Below are positions 61,063-64,000 of a stretch of DNA of 64,000 nucleotides, one piece after another; within the stretch, counting starts at the first letter, position 1, and the number at the start of each line of letters is the position of its first letter. Source of the DNA: Robertmurraya massiliosenegalensis JC6 (GTDB taxonomy: Bacteria; Bacillota; Bacilli; Bacillales; Cytobacillaceae); assembly GCF_000311725.1 (NCBI RefSeq), contig NZ_HE978512.1, forward strand, positions 556,130 to 620,129. The letters are read 5' to 3'. The position numbers and the translations under genes were made by a program. The notes under the pieces were generated by a model, which worked only from the letters and a program-made list of their open reading frames with translations, had not been told where the DNA came from and did no database searches.

Positions 61063-62130
61063 ATGAAACGTAATTTAATCGCTATACTCATTTCAGCAAT
61101 ATTCATGATCCTTCTAGCTGGATGTTCAGGTGAAGAAGCCTCTTCACCTAAAAATAATGATGACAGTAACGAAACAACTAAAACGGAAACACCTGTAGCC
61201 AAAGAAGAAAATTCAGATTATCCCATTGTTATTGAGCATGCTTTTGGAAAAACAGAGATCGAAAGCAAACCTGAACGGGTAGCTACAATTCAGTGGGCAA
61301 ATCATGATGTTGCACTTGCTCTCGGCGTCGTGCCTGTAGGTTTCTCAGCAGCAAACTTTGGGGTTCAAGATGATAGTGGCCTTTTACCTTGGACAGCCGA
61401 GAAGCTTAAAGAACTAGGTGTGGATGATCCAAATGTTTTTCAAGATACAGACGGCCTTGATTTTGAAGCAATTTCTGACTCAAACCCAGATGTAATTTTG
61501 GCAGCCTACTCCGGTATTACTCAGGAAGATTACGATATTCTTACTCAAATTGCTCCAGTTGTTCCCTATCAAACTAGTCCATGGGTTACAACATGGCGTG
61601 AACAAGTGCTGTTAAATGCAACAGGTATGGGAATGAAAGCTGAAGGAGAACAACTCATTAAGGATACTGAGAATCTCATTAAAGAAAAAGCGAGTCAGTA
61701 CCCACAAATAGAGGATAAAAAAGTTGCGTGGGTTAATTTCTCTGCTCAAGATATGTCTAAATTACATATTTATACTCCGACAGACCCTCGTGGTGCTTTT
61801 CTAATCGAGTTAGGTATGGAATACCCTGAAAGTATCACGAATGAAATTACAGATTCTACAGGCTATTCTTTGAATTTAAGTGCTGAAAATGCTGATATTT
61901 TGAACGATGCTGACATCATTATTGGCTATGGAGATGAGAGTCTATATGAAGCAGTAAAAGCTGATCCATTGCTTGGTAAAATCCCAGCTATTGAAAGAGG
62001 TTCAGTTGTCTTTATTGGAGGCAGCACACCTTTAGCCGCTTCCGGTAACCCAAATCCACTTTCAATTGCGTATACGATTGATGAGTATCTAGAACTAATT
62101 GGAGGAGCTATTGAAAACTTAAATGAATAG
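61063..62130 (+). CDS. Iron-siderophore ABC transporter binding lipoprotein
   Basis: A 355-residue class III binding protein. The signal peptide ends with the lipobox LLAGC, followed by a Ser/Asn/Thr-rich linker. The mature domain begins IVIEHAFGKTEIESKPERVA and contains WANHDVALALGVVPVG, FEAISDSNPDVILAAYSGI and the second lobe IPAIERGSVVFIGG. It is close to YfiY/FecB-type proteins that bind hydroxamate or citrate-based siderophores such as schizokinen; the ligand is not certain. AAGGATGAG precedes the ATG. Iron control comes from the Fur box upstream. Confidence 0.92.
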   Translation: MKRNLIAILISAIFMILLAGCSGEEASSPKNNDDSNETTKTETPVAKEENSDYPIVIEHAFGKTEIESKPERVATIQWANHDVALALGVVPVGFSAANFGVQDDSGLLPWTAEKLKELGVDDPNVFQDTDGLDFEAISDSNPDVILAAYSGITQEDYDILTQIAPVVPYQTSPWVTTWREQVLLNATGMGMKAEGEQLIKDTENLIKEKASQYPQIEDKKVAWVNFSAQDMSKLHIYTPTDPRGAFLIELGMEYPESITNEITDSTGYSLNLSAENADILNDADIIIGYGDESLYEAVKADPLLGKIPAIERGSVVFIGGSTPLAASGNPNPLSIAYTIDEYLELIGGAIENLNE

Positions 62131-63163
62131 TTCAAGTGTTTCAAAAGACAAACTAGTTCACGCACATATTCCACGAAACTTCCCTTTGGTTCTAGTTCTA
62201 ACACTCGTCTTACTTGGCATATGTGTAGTTGCATCACTCGTTCTAGGTTCACGATCGGTTGGTTTTGATGAGCTGATCGCTGGATTATTCCATCCAGACA
62301 TCGACTCCTATGGAGCGAATGTCGTTCGGCAAAGAATTGCACGAACCGTGTTCAGTTTATTTTGCGGAGCAGCACTAGGTGTTTCAGGAGCACTTATGCA
62401 AGCTGTCACCCGTAATCCAATTGCTGACCCAAGTATACTCGGGGTTAATACAGGGGCAGCATTGTTTGTTGTTTGTGGAATAGCATTCTTAAACATAAGT
62501 ACAGCCAATCAATATATTTGGTTAGCGATAGTTGGGGCCATGATTACCGCTATTTTCGTTTACGGGATCGGCTCTATGGGGCGTGGGGGTGCCACGCCCC
62601 TTAAGCTTGTCTTAGCGGGGGCAGCGACAAGTGCCGCCCTCTCTTCTCTCGTCAGTGCGATTATCATTCCTCGCTCTTATGTCATGGACCAATTTCGGTT
62701 TTGGCAAGTTGGAAGCGTAGGCTCAGGAAACTGGAGTTCAATCACTACTTTCCTTCCGTTTCTGATTGTTGGGTTAGTGATTGGAATCCTTGCTGCATCA
62801 GCGCTCAATGCATTGGCTTTAGGGGATGAAGTAGCGACAGGACTTGGTGTTCGAACTGGAACACTTCGATTGATTGCTGCTCTTGCAGGAGTTCTTCTAT
62901 GTGGAGCTACTACTGCTCTTGCAGGACCGATTGGATTTGTCGGACTGTTAGCCACGCATATCATTCGTCTAATTCTTGGTCCTGACTTACGATACGTCAT
63001 ACCAATGGCCGCTCTCTCAGGTGCGATCATTTTGACAATTTCAGATGTATTCGGTAGGCTCGTCGGAAGTCCTGGAGAACTTGAAGTCGGTGTTGTTACT
63101 GCGTTTATAGGAGCACCATTACTCATTATTATTGCTATGAAAGCGAAAGTGCGTTCATTATGA
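62123..63163 (+). CDS. Siderophore ABC transporter permease 1 (FecCD family)
   Basis: A 346-residue permease with about ten helices. Family segments are RIARTVFSLFCGAALGVSGAL, MQAVTRNPIADPSILGVNTG and GPIGFVGLLATHIIRLILG. The ATG lies inside the last codons of the binding-protein gene (8-bp overlap), indicating translational coupling. It pairs with the next permease to form a heterodimeric channel, as in YfiZ/YfhA. Confidence 0.93.
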   Translation: MNSSSVSKDKLVHAHIPRNFPLVLVLTLVLLGICVVASLVLGSRSVGFDELIAGLFHPDIDSYGANVVRQRIARTVFSLFCGAALGVSGALMQAVTRNPIADPSILGVNTGAALFVVCGIAFLNISTANQYIWLAIVGAMITAIFVYGIGSMGRGGATPLKLVLAGAATSAALSSLVSAIIIPRSYVMDQFRFWQVGSVGSGNWSSITTFLPFLIVGLVIGILAASALNALALGDEVATGLGVRTGTLRLIAALAGVLLCGATTALAGPIGFVGLLATHIIRLILGPDLRYVIPMAALSGAIILTISDVFGRLVGSPGELEVGVVTAFIGAPLLIIIAMKAKVRSL

Positions 63164-64000
63164 AAAATAACTCTATTGAATTTATTATGTCAGGTAGAAC
63201 TCAGAGACGACGCAGATGGATCGTTGTTACATCTGTACTTACGGTACTTGCACTCGTCCTATGCTGCGCCATGCTCTTAATGGGAAACACCATTTATCCG
63301 GTTAAAGATGTCATTCGAACCCTTTCCGGTGAGCAAATTAAAGGAGTTTCTTTTGCGGTGAATACGATCCGCTTACCGCGAATGCTAGCAGGTCTCTTTG
63401 CTGGATTTGCTTTCGGGATCGGTGGGTACATCTTTCAAACGATGCTTCGAAACCCGCTAGCGAATCCAAATGTTATTGGGATTACTTCCGGCTCTAGTGC
63501 GGCTGCCGTTTTTTGCATTCTGATCCTTCATACAAGTAATGCCGTCGTTTCCATTGCGTCAATTGTCGCTGGTCTTGCTACCGTTATCGTAATCTATCTT
63601 TTATCCAGAGGAAAAATATTTTCCATCGGGCGCTTAATTCTGATTGGAATTGGAATACAGGCGATGCTAGACGCCTTTATATCCTATCTCCTTTTAAAAG
63701 GTGCCCAACAAGATATTCCAGCAGCCATCAGGTGGCTCAGCGGTAGCCTCAATGGCTCGCAAATGCATGAACTTCCACCTCTCGTACTGACCGTTTTTAT
63801 CTGTACACCGATTGTCATAGCACTAGGAAAACATTTAAGTATATTGGAGCTCGGAGAACAATCAGCCACGACGCTCGGAGTGAACACGGACAAGGCCCGA
63901 ATTTTACTGATTGTCAGTTCTGTCTGTATGATCGCTCTTGCAACTGCTACCACTGGACCAATTGCCTTTGTCGCTTTCCTTTCCGGACCAATTGCCAAAA
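63160..64000 (+). CDS. Siderophore ABC transporter permease 2 (FecCD family), partial
   Basis: Starts at the ATG at 63160, which overlaps the previous stop (ATGA), and runs open past the right edge. About 280 residues are seen, beginning MKNNSIEFIMSGRTQRRRR. Family segments are TIRLPRMLAGLFAGFAFGIG, MLRNPLANPNVIGITSGSSA and ATTGPIAFVAFLSGPIAK. About 50 residues should be missing at the C-terminus. An ATPase gene may follow beyond the edge, though YfiYZ-YfhA-type systems use a shared ATPase. Confidence 0.93.
   Translation, partial: MKNNSIEFIMSGRTQRRRRWIVVTSVLTVLALVLCCAMLLMGNTIYPVKDVIRTLSGEQIKGVSFAVNTIRLPRMLAGLFAGFAFGIGGYIFQTMLRNPLANPNVIGITSGSSAAAVFCILILHTSNAVVSIASIVAGLATVIVIYLLSRGKIFSIGRLILIGIGIQAMLDAFISYLLLKGAQQDIPAAIRWLSGSLNGSQMHELPPLVLTVFICTPIVIALGKHLSILELGEQSATTLGVNTDKARILLIVSSVCMIALATATTGPIAFVAFLSGPIAK

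Overview
The window is chromosomal DNA from a low-GC Gram-positive, endospore-forming Bacillaceae (Bacillus sensu lato). The evidence is AGGAGG-type ribosome binding sites, frequent TTG/GTG starts, near-perfect B. subtilis-type GntR, Zur, OhrR and Fur operators, a cre site, an Sda-like sporulation checkpoint protein, and gnt, mal and opuC genes in Bacillus style. No rRNA, tRNA, CRISPR array, prophage or complete insertion sequence was seen.

Layout. (1) 1-9080: the C-terminus of a NERD-like protein, a ModE-like regulator, and a minus-strand formate dehydrogenase-N operon. In that operon the catalytic subunit (4086-7160) is one gene read through an in-frame UGA at 6579-6581. The UGA sits where FdnG-type enzymes carry selenocysteine and a SECIS-like hairpin follows it. 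A class V aminotransferase (cysteine desulfurase/selenocysteine lyase type) is the last gene of the operon, and a coiled-coil DUF2325 protein lies upstream. (2) 9.3-17.3 kb: two membrane proteins, a diguanylate cyclase, a Zur-type zinc-starvation operon (COG0523 GTPase plus a cysteine-poor L33), a SulP transporter with an ArsR regulator, and an SDR. (3) 17.7-25.2 kb: a Ugp/Mal-like ABC importer followed by a metallo-beta-lactamase-fold hydrolase, then a DUF4309-GH3 lipoprotein. (4) 25.3-40.4 kb: gluconate operon gntRKZ, an AzgA purine permease, a PadR/HAAS pair, the malP-malA-malR-EIIA maltose PTS operon, a PhnA-like protein and a two-component system. (5) 40.5-48.4 kb: a DJ-1/PfpI operon, a divergent sda/XRE pair, cstA, a second diguanylate cyclase, and a LysE exporter with a MocR regulator. 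(6) 48.4-56.8 kb: a two-component system whose response regulator has a nonsense codon, a frameshifted methyltransferase, an OhrR-esterase pair, DUF4386 proteins, two Crp/Fnr regulators and an MFS transporter. (7) 56.8-64 kb: an OpuC-like osmoprotectant transporter, a lone tyrosine recombinase, and a Fur-controlled siderophore ABC operon that runs off the right edge.

Two interspersed non-coding repeat families occur. A ~320-bp element has three copies (10775, 29136 and 37822, all in the same orientation) and a ~150-bp element has two copies (50979 and 58629). A degenerate ~20-bp tandem array lies at 37681. The strongest biological signal is the selenocysteine formate dehydrogenase. Automatic annotation would split it into two genes, and it implies that selA/selB/selC/selD lie elsewhere in the genome.
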